Source: Glaciecola nitratireducens FR1064 (GTDB taxonomy: Bacteria > Pseudomonadota > Gammaproteobacteria > Enterobacterales > Alteromonadaceae). From it: a stretch of DNA of 64,000 bases. The notes under the pieces are model-generated. The model did not search any database and was not told the origin of the DNA. It saw only the letters and a list, made by a program, of their open reading frames with translations. Position 1 is the first letter of the stretch, and each line of letters starts with the position of its first letter. The stretch covers positions 1,178,001 through 1,242,000 of the forward strand of contig NC_016041.1 of the NCBI RefSeq assembly GCF_000226565.1, in the 5' to 3' direction. Made by a program: the position numbers and the translations under genes. Positions 38,640-46,227 of this stretch are shown in pieces.

Positions 38640-39919
38640 TATAAGCTCGCACCAAAGCGCTTACAAACATCTAATGCACTGCGAAGACCGTCTTCATGGA
38701 AACCGTTGTACCAATATGCACCACAAAAATGAATGCCATCTTTCCCGCATATTTCTTCTCTGCGTTCTTGCGCACTCACCATTTTGGGACTGAATTGTGG
38801 GTGTGCATAATAATATGTGCCCAACACTTTGTCTGGCGATATGGCTTGGGTGTTGTTTAAAGTCACGCAAAAGGTAGTGTCGCTTTTTAATCTTTGCAAG
38901 ATGTTCATGTTGTAGGTCACTGCTGCAGGCCTCGATGCTTCTGCCTTAGCGCCTTCAATTTCATAATTCCAACTTGCCCAGGCAAGCGGCCGATCAGGTA
39001 GAACAGACGTGTCGGTGTGCAGCACAACTTCATTCATAGAGTAAGGAATAGCTCCCAAAATTTCCTTATATAAATGCATGTCTACCTCATTTTGAGGCTC
39101 TTCACACAGCATTTTTAATGCTTGGTCGCTATGGCACGCAAATATTACTTCATCAAAGGTTTCTTCACCTTTTTCACTGACTACAACGAAGCTGCTATCT
39201 ACTTTTACTACACTTTTAACAGCGTCATTTACACTAATTTTACTACTGAAAGATTCAATTAAAGGCGCGATATATTGGCTTGAGCCGCCGACAAGAGTAA
39301 ACCATTGCGGTCTGTTGGTAATGTTGAGTAGGCCGTGATTATTAAAAAATTTCAGAAAGAAAGACAGCGGGAAATTAGCAGAGGCCTCTAAACTCGTTGA
39401 CCATATTGCGGCGCACATAGGCAGTATATAGTTGTGTGTGAAAACCTCACTCAGCTTATGTTGCGTAATAAATTGTTGAAGTGTGATGTTGTCAGTATCT
39501 TTATTGTCGGCAATGTGGGACTTACACAACTTGTTGAATTTAACTATGTCGAGCACTAAACGCCAAAAAGAAGGCCGCAATATATTTCGCCGCTGGGCAA
39601 ACAAGCTGTTGATAGTATTGCCGTTATATTCCATCTTTGTTTTGATATTTTTAACACTAAAGCTCATTTCGGTAGGCTGAGTATCAACGTTGAGCGTTTG
39701 CATTAATTTTATAAAGTTTGGATACGTCCACTCGTTGTAAACAATAAAACCGGTGTCGATGGCATATGTAGTGTCATTCACAACGACATTCTTTGTTGCC
39801 GTATGACCGCCTATATAATCGTTCGCCTCGTAGACTTTCACTTCATACTGTTTGTTTAGTAAGTACGCAGAACTCAGGCCTGATATACCTGTACCAATGA
39901 TGGCAATTCTCTTAGTCAT
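38639..39919 (-). CDS. FAD-dependent oxidoreductase (amine oxidase/desaturase-like)
   Basis: 426-residue flavoprotein with an N-terminal dinucleotide-binding fold (IAIIGTGISGLSSAYLL) and a C-terminal FAD segment ending FCGAYWYNGFHEDGLRSALD. It belongs to the NAD(P)-binding amine-oxidase-like group found next to DUF1365 and cfa. A lipid desaturation or oxidation role is inferred. It overlaps the SDR gene by 8 bp and shares one base with DUF1365. Confidence 0.9.
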   Translation of the reverse strand: MTKRIAIIGTGISGLSSAYLLNKQYEVKVYEANDYIGGHTATKNVVVNDTTYAIDTGFIVYNEWTYPNFIKLMQTLNVDTQPTEMSFSVKNIKTKMEYNGNTINSLFAQRRNILRPSFWRLVLDIVKFNKLCKSHIADNKDTDNITLQQFITQHKLSEVFTHNYILPMCAAIWSTSLEASANFPLSFFLKFFNNHGLLNITNRPQWFTLVGGSSQYIAPLIESFSSKISVNDAVKSVVKVDSSFVVVSEKGEETFDEVIFACHSDQALKMLCEEPQNEVDMHLYKEILGAIPYSMNEVVLHTDTSVLPDRPLAWASWNYEIEGAKAEASRPAAVTYNMNILQRLKSDTTFCVTLNNTQAISPDKVLGTYYYAHPQFSPKMVSAQERREEICGKDGIHFCGAYWYNGFHEDGLRSALDVCKRFGASL

Positions 39920-40658
39920 TGCGAGCGTTCTCTTTTTTCTTTGGTTTCTGACGCATGCTGATGCATATTTTTTTCTGCACTCTTTCGGGGAGTAGGTTTA
40001 ACAAGCGGACAATAAAACTAAATCTTCTCGGAAAATAAACACTAGCTCGAGAAGAAACGATTCCTTTAAGCATGTATTCTGCTGCTTCTTCTGCACTAAT
40101 AACCATGGGCATTGGAAAATCGTTTTTATCGGTCAGCGGTGTTTTTACAAAACCTGGCGATAAGGTTTGTACCGCAATCCCTTTGTGCGCTAGATCGACT
40201 TCAAAACTTTTGGCAATATAGTTCAAGGCGGCTTTGCTCGCTCCGTAAGCTTGGCTTTTTGGAAAGGGCAGCAAGCGGGCAAGGCTGTCAACGAAGACAA
40301 TTTTATTCCCTGATTTAAGGACAGGGATGAGTGCAGATACAACATTAACGACGCCGAACACGTTTGCATCAAAAACACGTTTAAACATGTCTGGTTCTAT
40401 ATTATTGATATCAACATATTCGCAAGTTCCTGCGTTTAGGACTGCGATATCACATTTTACATTAGCTAATGCGTCCTTCGTTGCAGCTTCATCCGTTACA
40501 TCGAAGCGACATGTTGTCATGTTCTCTATTTTGGCAAGCTCAGCCAGTTTTTCTTCATTTCTGCCGCAGGCAATCACCTTATGTCCATCATTTACGCAGC
40601 GCTTCGCGAGGGCTTCGCCAATGCCAGACGTTGCACCGGTGATGAGTATTGTTGCCAT
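39912..40658 (-). CDS. Short-chain dehydrogenase/reductase
   Basis: Classic SDR of 248 residues: cofactor motif TGATSGIGEAL at the N-terminus, NAG (VLNAGTCEY), the catalytic YGASKAAL with a Ser about 13 residues earlier (FVDSLARLLPFPKSQAYG), and an alkaline C-terminus. Substrate unknown. It overlaps the FAD gene by 8 bp and shares base 40658 with the NTF2-like gene, consistent with an operon. Confidence 0.92.
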   Translation of the reverse strand: MATILITGATSGIGEALAKRCVNDGHKVIACGRNEEKLAELAKIENMTTCRFDVTDEAATKDALANVKCDIAVLNAGTCEYVDINNIEPDMFKRVFDANVFGVVNVVSALIPVLKSGNKIVFVDSLARLLPFPKSQAYGASKAALNYIAKSFEVDLAHKGIAVQTLSPGFVKTPLTDKNDFPMPMVISAEEAAEYMLKGIVSSRASVYFPRRFSFIVRLLNLLPERVQKKICISMRQKPKKKENARND

Positions 40659-41113
40659 TATCCTAATTTCCTTTTGATACGTTTTATAATTCTGCCCAGT
40701 AGAGGAATGTTCTCATATACCATCTGACCTAAGTCATAATAATCGCGATGGAATATAATCTTATCGTCCTTGATTTTCAATTGAGTAATACCATCAACGT
40801 CAATGGGTTTCCCCTTATTAATTCCGGATGTGGTAAAGGTCATTTTCCACGTCACTAGATAGGCTAGGAGAGCACTTGCGCTTTTTTCTTCACTATTTAG
40901 CGAGGCGACTTTATCGATAGAATGTATCTCAAACGAGCAGTTTTTAGCGTTTCTTAGGAGCTTAGTAAAGTATGTTTGCACTGCAGCAATGCCTGAGTGT
41001 GTAGCGATAGGGTCGATAAATGTAACGTCATTACTGTATATGTCCGCTAATTCCTCTACTTTCATCGACTCTAGGTCAACATAGAATGATTCAAATTTTT
41101 TGATTGCGTTCAT
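40658..41113 (-). CDS. NTF2-like (SnoaL) family protein
   Basis: 151-residue protein with the cone-shaped NTF2/SnoaL fold, read from the pattern LADIYSNDVTFIDPIATHSGIAA and the following beta strands (YYDLGQMVY). Such proteins serve as small ligand-binding or isomerase domains. It is first in the five-gene lipid operon; the promoter lies 36-60 bp upstream. Function is not known beyond its place in the regulon. Confidence 0.85.
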   Translation of the reverse strand: MNAIKKFESFYVDLESMKVEELADIYSNDVTFIDPIATHSGIAAVQTYFTKLLRNAKNCSFEIHSIDKVASLNSEEKSASALLAYLVTWKMTFTTSGINKGKPIDVDGITQLKIKDDKIIFHRDYYDLGQMVYENIPLLGRIIKRIKRKLG

Positions 41114-41148
41114 ATGTGATGCTCTTTGTTTTAATGCTTAATGGATTT

Positions 41149-41174
41149 TACATCCTATATTATACTTGAGATCA
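41149..41174 (-). promoter_or_regulatory. Candidate ECF-sigma promoter for the lipid operon
   Basis: Reading the minus strand, TGATCT (41174-41169) is followed after 16 bases by TGTA (41152-41149). This resembles the TGATCT-N15-CGTA site before the sigma factor gene, with one base change and one extra spacer base. It would drive NTF2-like, SDR, FAD, DUF1365 and cfa. Confidence 0.55.
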
Positions 41175-41207
41175 AGAGATTAAATTTTTTTAATTCATTG
41201 TGATTTC

Positions 41208-41231
41208 GATCTAATCTTTAATCTCAGCGTA
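41208..41231 (+). promoter_or_regulatory. Candidate ECF-sigma promoter for the LON-domain gene
   Basis: GATCT (41208-41212), a 15-base spacer, then CGTA (41228-41231), the same layout as before the sigma gene. Transcription would begin near 41240, which rules out the in-frame TTG at 41239 as the start and supports the ATG at 41272. Confidence 0.65.
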
Positions 41232-41271
41232 ATCATTATTGTATTCTAAGCTACCGAGAACGTTTGTAATT

Positions 41272-41838
41272 ATGAAGTGTCCATTATTCCCGCTGTCTGC
41301 GCATATTCTTCCCGAGGGAAGGATGGCGCTGAGAATTTTCGAACCGCGTTATGTAAGGATGGTGAAAGAGGCCTGCGCCGAAGGCACTGGTTTTGTTATC
41401 TGCATGCTGAATTCTAAAGGACAGAAAGAGCTAAATACGCACATCTTTCCAACGGGAACGTATTGCAAGGTTATTGATTTTGATCTTTTAGAAGATGGGC
41501 TCTTAGGCATAACAATCGAAGGCATTAATTGTGTAACGATAAGTAATATTGAAACGGAAAAAGATGGTCTACGTGTCGCTGACTGCGAAGACGTCAAGGT
41601 GTGGTCTTGCAGTTTTGATATTCAAGACTTAGCTCCGATGAATGAGCGTCTAGGTGAAATATTCGAGACGTACCAAGAGGTTAGTTCGTTATATGAGACA
41701 GTTAAGTTAGATGATCCGCTATGGGTGATAAACCGTTGGTTAGAATTACTCCCTGTCGATGCTGAGCAGAAACAACATTTTTTAGCGCAAAAAGATTGCA
41801 AGAAAATAGTAGATTATCTTTCGCAGCTGATTGAGTAG
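41272..41838 (+). CDS. LON N-terminal (substrate-binding) domain protein without protease
   Basis: 188-residue protein consisting of a LON substrate-binding domain (CPLFPLSAHILPEGRMALRI, then IFEPRYVRMV) and a short helical tail. It has no ATPase or protease domain. Stand-alone LON domains occur widely but have no agreed function; here it is the gene nearest the sigma/ChrR pair, and it has its own copy of the sigma-type promoter. The ATG at 41272 is preferred; the longer frame from TTG 41239 begins at the predicted transcription start. Confidence 0.88.
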   Translation: MKCPLFPLSAHILPEGRMALRIFEPRYVRMVKEACAEGTGFVICMLNSKGQKELNTHIFPTGTYCKVIDFDLLEDGLLGITIEGINCVTISNIETEKDGLRVADCEDVKVWSCSFDIQDLAPMNERLGEIFETYQEVSSLYETVKLDDPLWVINRWLELLPVDAEQKQHFLAQKDCKKIVDYLSQLIE

Positions 41839-41983
41839 TATATCTCGCCTAACACCGAAGCAGGATTGGTCATTATAGGGTTGTATGACCTAAGAAAATA
41901 AACGTCTATATTAAACTGCTCTGTTGAGATAAACTGATGCTTGCAAAATCAATTTAAAAAATGATATTAAATTTTTATTTAAG

Positions 41984-42008
41984 TGATCTTTCTAATTAGC
42001 ACCTCGTA
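41984..42008 (+). promoter_or_regulatory. Candidate autoregulated ECF-sigma promoter
   Basis: TGATCT (41984-41989), a 15-base spacer and CGTA (42005-42008) lie 34 bp before the sigma gene. This matches the TGATC...CGTA pattern I recall for the ChrR-associated ECF (Rhodobacter RpoE-type) promoters, and it is repeated twice more in the neighbourhood. Confidence 0.7.
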
Positions 42009-42041
42009 TAAACTAGCAATGCATACGACAGGAAGAACAAA

Positions 42042-42656
42042 ATGCTCATCGGAATCCCATTGGAAAACAACAAGCCAGATGTAAGAAAACCGAAAGACTG
42101 TGCGGCAGAAATGTCAGCGCTGTTAGAGACGGTGGCGCAAGAACGTTGCAAAGCGTCCTTCGCAAAAGTATTTGGTTATTTCGCTCCCCGCTTACGTTCA
42201 TATGCCTTAAAGCAAATGGGCAATGAAGCTATTGCTATGGAATTAGTTCAAGATACGATGTCAAATGTGTGGCAGAAAGCGCATTTGTTTAATGCAGAGA
42301 AAGGTTCTCCTTCAACCTGGATTTTCACGATTGCGCGAAACATTCGTTTCGACATGCTGCGCAAGTTGAAGAATAGAAAGGAAGATGTTTGCTCTGACGA
42401 TATGTGGCCGATACTTTGCGAACAAACGGCAGACCCGAAAGAAAAGTCTTTGGAAGAACAAATTACACTGCAGCAAGTAGGGGAATTGTTTAACGAATTG
42501 CCTGAGAAGCAGAAAGCAGTAATTGAAGCAATTTATATCGATGGAAAGTCTCAGCAAGAAGTTGCAGACGAGTTGGAAATACCTTTAGGTACAGTAAAAT
42601 CTCGCACGAGACTTGCCCTACAACGTTTAAAGGACATGTTAGAAACACATGATTAA
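42042..42656 (+). CDS. ECF RNA polymerase sigma factor of the RpoE-ChrR type
   Basis: 204-residue ECF sigma factor. Region 2 shows FGYFAPRLRSYALKQMG and ELVQDTMSNVWQKAHLF; region 4 shows LPEKQKAVIEAIYIDGKSQ and EIPLGTVKSRTRLALQRL. The pairing with a ChrR-type cupin anti-sigma factor places it in the group that responds to singlet oxygen or membrane photo-oxidation in known cases. The gene overlaps chrR by 8 bp. It is distinct from the envelope sigma-E at 61. Confidence 0.93.
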   Translation: MLIGIPLENNKPDVRKPKDCAAEMSALLETVAQERCKASFAKVFGYFAPRLRSYALKQMGNEAIAMELVQDTMSNVWQKAHLFNAEKGSPSTWIFTIARNIRFDMLRKLKNRKEDVCSDDMWPILCEQTADPKEKSLEEQITLQQVGELFNELPEKQKAVIEAIYIDGKSQQEVADELEIPLGTVKSRTRLALQRLKDMLETHD

Positions 42657-43317
42657 TTTTCATCCTACAAACGAAAGATTAGATGCATTTGCAGATGGCC
42701 TTATGGCGCCTGCCGAAGCATTGATTATTTCAGCCCACTGCGACATGTGTTCGAAATGTGCCAAGAAAGTAGCGCTATATACTGATGCAAATGCAGAAAT
42801 AGTCTTCGACCAAAGCAGCCCGAAGGCAGAACCTGGCATTTTTGGTGACATGTTATCTCAAATTATGTCTGAAGAAGTGGATAGGGGCATAGTAGTTGAG
42901 CCAACTAACAGGGTGTTAGAGTTGGATGGTCGTAAGTTTACTTTACCTCGGTCACTAAATAGGTTGTCTGAGTCGATGGGAAACTGGTCCCACATGGTTG
43001 GGAAGCTTTGGCAAGCACCTGTAAATATTGGTGGTGACAACGTCGCAAACTTTATTTTTATGGAGAAGGGTGGGTCTGTTCCAGAGCATACCCATAGAGG
43101 CAGTGAGATGACTCTAGTTGTCAATGGTGAGTTCAGTGACGGTTTAGCAGACTACGATAGTGGAGACTTCATGGTTATGGATGGTAAACACATACATACA
43201 CCATCGACGATCTCTGATGAAGGCTGTCTAGTGTTTAGTATCGTCGATAAGCCATTGCATTTTACTTCTGGCTGGGCTCGTCTGATAAACCCATTTAGCC
43301 ATTTATTCTTTAAGTAA
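42649..43317 (+). CDS. chrR: ChrR-family zinc anti-sigma factor with cupin domain
   Basis: 222-residue anti-sigma factor with the zinc-binding ASD domain (His in NFHPTNERL, then HCDMCSKC, an HxxxCxxC set) and a C-terminal cupin domain (PEHTHRGSEMTLVVNGEF, DGKHIHTPS). In Rhodobacter, ChrR releases its sigma factor on exposure to singlet oxygen; the metal ligands and cupin residues needed for that are present here. It overlaps the sigma gene by 8 bp and is followed by a strong terminator. Confidence 0.92.
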   Translation: MINFHPTNERLDAFADGLMAPAEALIISAHCDMCSKCAKKVALYTDANAEIVFDQSSPKAEPGIFGDMLSQIMSEEVDRGIVVEPTNRVLELDGRKFTLPRSLNRLSESMGNWSHMVGKLWQAPVNIGGDNVANFIFMEKGGSVPEHTHRGSEMTLVVNGEFSDGLADYDSGDFMVMDGKHIHTPSTISDEGCLVFSIVDKPLHFTSGWARLINPFSHLFFK

Positions 43318-43355
43318 ATACACTAGCGTAATATTATTTCAGAATAAATGACAAT

Positions 43356-43384
43356 AAAAAAGCACGCTTTGAGCGTGCTTTTTT
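43356..43384. terminator. Bidirectional intrinsic terminator
   Basis: A-run 43356-43361, stem GCACGC/GCGTGC (43362-43367 and 43373-43378), 5-nt loop, T-run 43379-43384. Works for chrR (plus) and bamD (minus). Confidence 0.93.
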
Positions 43385-43420
43385 GTGCGTAATTTTTCTT
43401 TTACTTGTGTAAATCTATTT

Positions 43421-44188
43421 CTAATCAAGAAATTCACTATCAGGATAGTTCAACCTGAGTGTTCTCATTGTATTCTGCTTAAGTTCAGTCAAGTTAAGCT
43501 GATTGTAGCTTGAAACCATAATTTCAAGTGCCGGCTGCACTTGTGTCGTATCGGGAAAATTCTCGATAACATATCTTCCACGGTTAGCTGCAGCTACGTA
43601 TGCCTGCCTTCTCATGTAATAACGTGCAACCGCAATTTCATAACTAGCGAGTCGATTCTTAATATGCAGCATGCGCTCACTCGCATCAGTTGCATATTTA
43701 CTGTTCGGATATTTTTGAATTAATCGTCTGAAATCTTCAAAAGCTTCACGTGATTTAGATGGGTCTCGGTCAGAGCGATCCACACCAAGCATTTCTTGAA
43801 AAAGATTGTTGTCTAGTTCCATGTTGGTCACGCCGCGCATAAAGTACGCATAGTCAACGTCTGCATGGTTAGGGTTCAAGCGAACAAAGCGGTCGATAGT
43901 CGCCAATGCTTGGTCAGGCTTACCTACTTTATAATATGAAAAGATAAGATCCAATTGAACTTGGTGTGAATGTGCGCCAAACGGATATTTTGAATCAATT
44001 GCGCTTAAGGTTTGTGCTGCTTGTGCATAGTTACCTACAGCCATGCTTTCACGAGCGTTAGCGTAGAGCGCCTGAACTCCTTGATTAGCAACTGCTTTAG
44101 CTTCCTCGTCTTCAGATGAGGCACAGCCTCCTAGGCCAATCATTGCTGCTGCGAGTATTGCTATGCTTATCTTATTTTTCAGTATCAT
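43421..44188 (-). CDS. bamD: Outer-membrane assembly lipoprotein BamD
   Basis: Essential lipoprotein of the BAM complex that inserts beta-barrel proteins. The N-terminal signal ends in a lipobox (IGLGGC, Cys about residue 22), followed by tetratricopeptide repeats (ALYANARESMAVGNYAQAAQ, SYYKVGKPDQALATIDRFV, and others). 255 residues, normal for the family. It is divergent from rluD, the usual gammaproteobacterial neighbour. Confidence 0.95.
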   Translation of the reverse strand: MILKNKISIAILAAAMIGLGGCASSEDEEAKAVANQGVQALYANARESMAVGNYAQAAQTLSAIDSKYPFGAHSHQVQLDLIFSYYKVGKPDQALATIDRFVRLNPNHADVDYAYFMRGVTNMELDNNLFQEMLGVDRSDRDPSKSREAFEDFRRLIQKYPNSKYATDASERMLHIKNRLASYEIAVARYYMRRQAYVAAANRGRYVIENFPDTTQVQPALEIMVSSYNQLNLTELKQNTMRTLRLNYPDSEFLD

Positions 44189-44401
44189 TTGAAATTGCTT
44201 AACCTTTTCTATTTATTAATGAGTTGCTCTTTTCAAATCAACTCTTTGTACTTTTCGATGGATTTTTTGCGCCATTAACCATGTTTTCCACCGCGTTTGG
44301 CTATTCTACACTAAGCTTTATTTGCTGTGTTAGAAATTCTTGCTGTTATGCAACATAACTTGCTTGCTATACTACGCACACTATTTATTAATGCGAATGT
44401 T

Positions 44402-45382
44402 ATGGCTTCCAATAAACTCCAAATTAATCTTTCGGCAACAGTGCCTGAAAATTTATTCGATAAAAGACTAGACCAATGTTTGGCGGTTTTGTTCCCTGAA
44501 TACTCAAGATCTAAGCTAAAAGAGTGGATACTAGCTGGGTTTGTAAGTGTTGACGGCGAAAAAATCGACACACCACGACTAAAACTAAAAAGCGGTGAAG
44601 AAATTGTTATCGACGCTGAGCAAGAAGTGCAGGTCACTAGCGAAGCTCAACACATCGATTTGAATGTTGTTTATGAAGATGAGCATATACTGGTTATCGA
44701 TAAACAAGCCGGCTTAGTCGTCCATCCCGGTGCCGGAAACCATGACGGCACTCTACTAAATGCATTGTTGGCTAAAGTTCCTGAAATTGATCAAGTACCT
44801 AGAGCCGGCATTGTCCATCGCTTAGATAAAGATACAACGGGTTTAATGGTTGTCGCAAAAACACTGCCTGCGCAAACAAGCTTAGTGGAACAGTTGCAGG
44901 CTCGAAGCATGGGCCGTGAGTATGAAGCATTGGTTATGGGAACAATGATTGCAGGTGGAGTTATTGATGAACCTATCGGCAGACACGCAACAAAAAGAAC
45001 AGCAATGGCGGTGAGAGAGTTCGGTAAACCTGCTGTAACGCATTATAGAGTGAAAGAAAAGTTTCGCGCCTATACTCATCTTCGCTTAAAACTGGAAAGT
45101 GGCAGAACGCACCAGATCCGAGTTCATATGTCGCATATTAATCATCCATTAGTAGGCGATGCACTTTACGGCGGTAGACCTCGTTTGCCAAAGAACGCTA
45201 GCGAACATTTCATTAACGCGTTGCGAGCGTTCAAACGTCAAGCACTGCATGCAGCACAACTGACCTTAATGCATCCGGTTAGTGGCGAAGAAATGACGTT
45301 CAAAGCTCCTCTTCCGGAAGATTTTGTTACCTTGTTGAAAGACGTAAGGGAAGACACAAAAATAAACGGAATTGATATCTAA
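44402..45382 (+). CDS. rluD: 23S rRNA pseudouridine synthase RluD
   Basis: Makes pseudouridines in helix 69 of 23S rRNA. An S4-like RNA-binding domain (LDQCLAVLFPEYSRSKLKEW) precedes the catalytic motif GIVHRLDKDTTGLMVVAKT with the nucleophilic Asp, and the later LESGRTHQIRVHMSHI block. I chose the ATG at 44402 (326 residues, MASNKLQINLSATV); the frame is open back to 44327 but that part is not conserved. It is immediately followed by pgeF. Confidence 0.96.
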   Translation: MASNKLQINLSATVPENLFDKRLDQCLAVLFPEYSRSKLKEWILAGFVSVDGEKIDTPRLKLKSGEEIVIDAEQEVQVTSEAQHIDLNVVYEDEHILVIDKQAGLVVHPGAGNHDGTLLNALLAKVPEIDQVPRAGIVHRLDKDTTGLMVVAKTLPAQTSLVEQLQARSMGREYEALVMGTMIAGGVIDEPIGRHATKRTAMAVREFGKPAVTHYRVKEKFRAYTHLRLKLESGRTHQIRVHMSHINHPLVGDALYGGRPRLPKNASEHFINALRAFKRQALHAAQLTLMHPVSGEEMTFKAPLPEDFVTLLKDVREDTKINGIDI

Positions 45383-46141
45383 TTGGCCTTTATCGAATTT
45401 ATTCAGCCTTCGTGGCCGGTAAATAAGAGCGTGTTTTGTGTAAGCACCACTACTAGTGGTGGTGTCAGTACCAGTGCGTTCAAAAGCCTAAATTTAGGTT
45501 CTCACGTTGGTGATGATCCACATAATGTTGAGCTGAATCGTCAACGTTTGGCCTCTGAACTCAAGCGTTTTGTGCCAGATGTTAAGCCTCTGTCATGGCT
45601 TAATCAGACTCACAATACGAACGTTCTTAGACTGTCAGCACCCACAGACGCTGGCAAAGTAGAGGCCGATGCGGCGTTTACTAATATGCCTAATTTACCA
45701 TGCAGCGTCATGACTGCAGATTGCATGGCCCTCATGATTGCAAACACTGACGGTACTGAAGTTGCTGCGGTTCATGCAGGTTGGAAAGGTTTATTAAACG
45801 GCGTTATTGAAAATACAGTAAAGCAGTTTTCCTCGCGGCGTAGTGAGATTCACGTATGGTTCGCACCTTCTATATGTCAGCAGCATTTTGAGGTTGGAGA
45901 AGACCTTAAAACCCTATTTTCGAAGTTTCCAAGCGCGTTGAAAGCCTCTACGGTAAAGAATAAAACGCTGCTAAACTTGATTGAAGTAGCGAATTTAAAG
46001 CTTGATGAACTGAGTGTTTATCAGCGTTACTATTCAAATATTTGTACCTATTCTTCAGTTAACTTGTTCTCACACCGTCGCTCTACACATCAAGGTATAT
46101 CTACTTGTGGGCGAATGGCAAACTTGATCTTAATCAAGTAA
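45383..46141 (+). CDS. pgeF: Peptidoglycan editing factor PgeF (YfiH, multicopper oxidase-like)
   Basis: Laccase-domain protein of the YfiH family; E. coli PgeF removes or prevents mis-incorporated serine in cell-wall precursors. Motifs SVMTADCMALMIA and AAVHAGWKGLLNGV are present with the Cys and His metal ligands. 252 residues. It starts with TTG directly after the rluD stop, so it is coupled to it, as in many gammaproteobacteria (bamD-rluD-pgeF-clpB order). Confidence 0.93.
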   Translation: MAFIEFIQPSWPVNKSVFCVSTTTSGGVSTSAFKSLNLGSHVGDDPHNVELNRQRLASELKRFVPDVKPLSWLNQTHNTNVLRLSAPTDAGKVEADAAFTNMPNLPCSVMTADCMALMIANTDGTEVAAVHAGWKGLLNGVIENTVKQFSSRRSEIHVWFAPSICQQHFEVGEDLKTLFSKFPSALKASTVKNKTLLNLIEVANLKLDELSVYQRYYSNICTYSSVNLFSHRRSTHQGISTCGRMANLILIK

Positions 46142-46165
46142 GACCTCGATTGAATAAAAAACGAG

Positions 46166-46194
46166 CTTGAAAGTTCGCGTCTTAGACTCCACAT
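46166..46194 (+). promoter_or_regulatory. Sigma-32 (RpoH)-type heat-shock promoter for clpB
   Basis: CTTGAAA at 46166-46172, a 14-base spacer and CTCCACAT at 46187-46194, close to the RpoH consensus (CTTGAAA, CCCCATNT). It lies 34 bp before clpB, whose homologues are under RpoH control. Confidence 0.65.
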
Positions 46195-46227
46195 TTACTT
46201 AATATACATCATGGAGTTAAGTTACTT

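Noticed and set aside
41239-41271. Upstream TTG start for the LON gene
   Set aside because: It coincides with the predicted transcription start, so no ribosome site would be on the mRNA.
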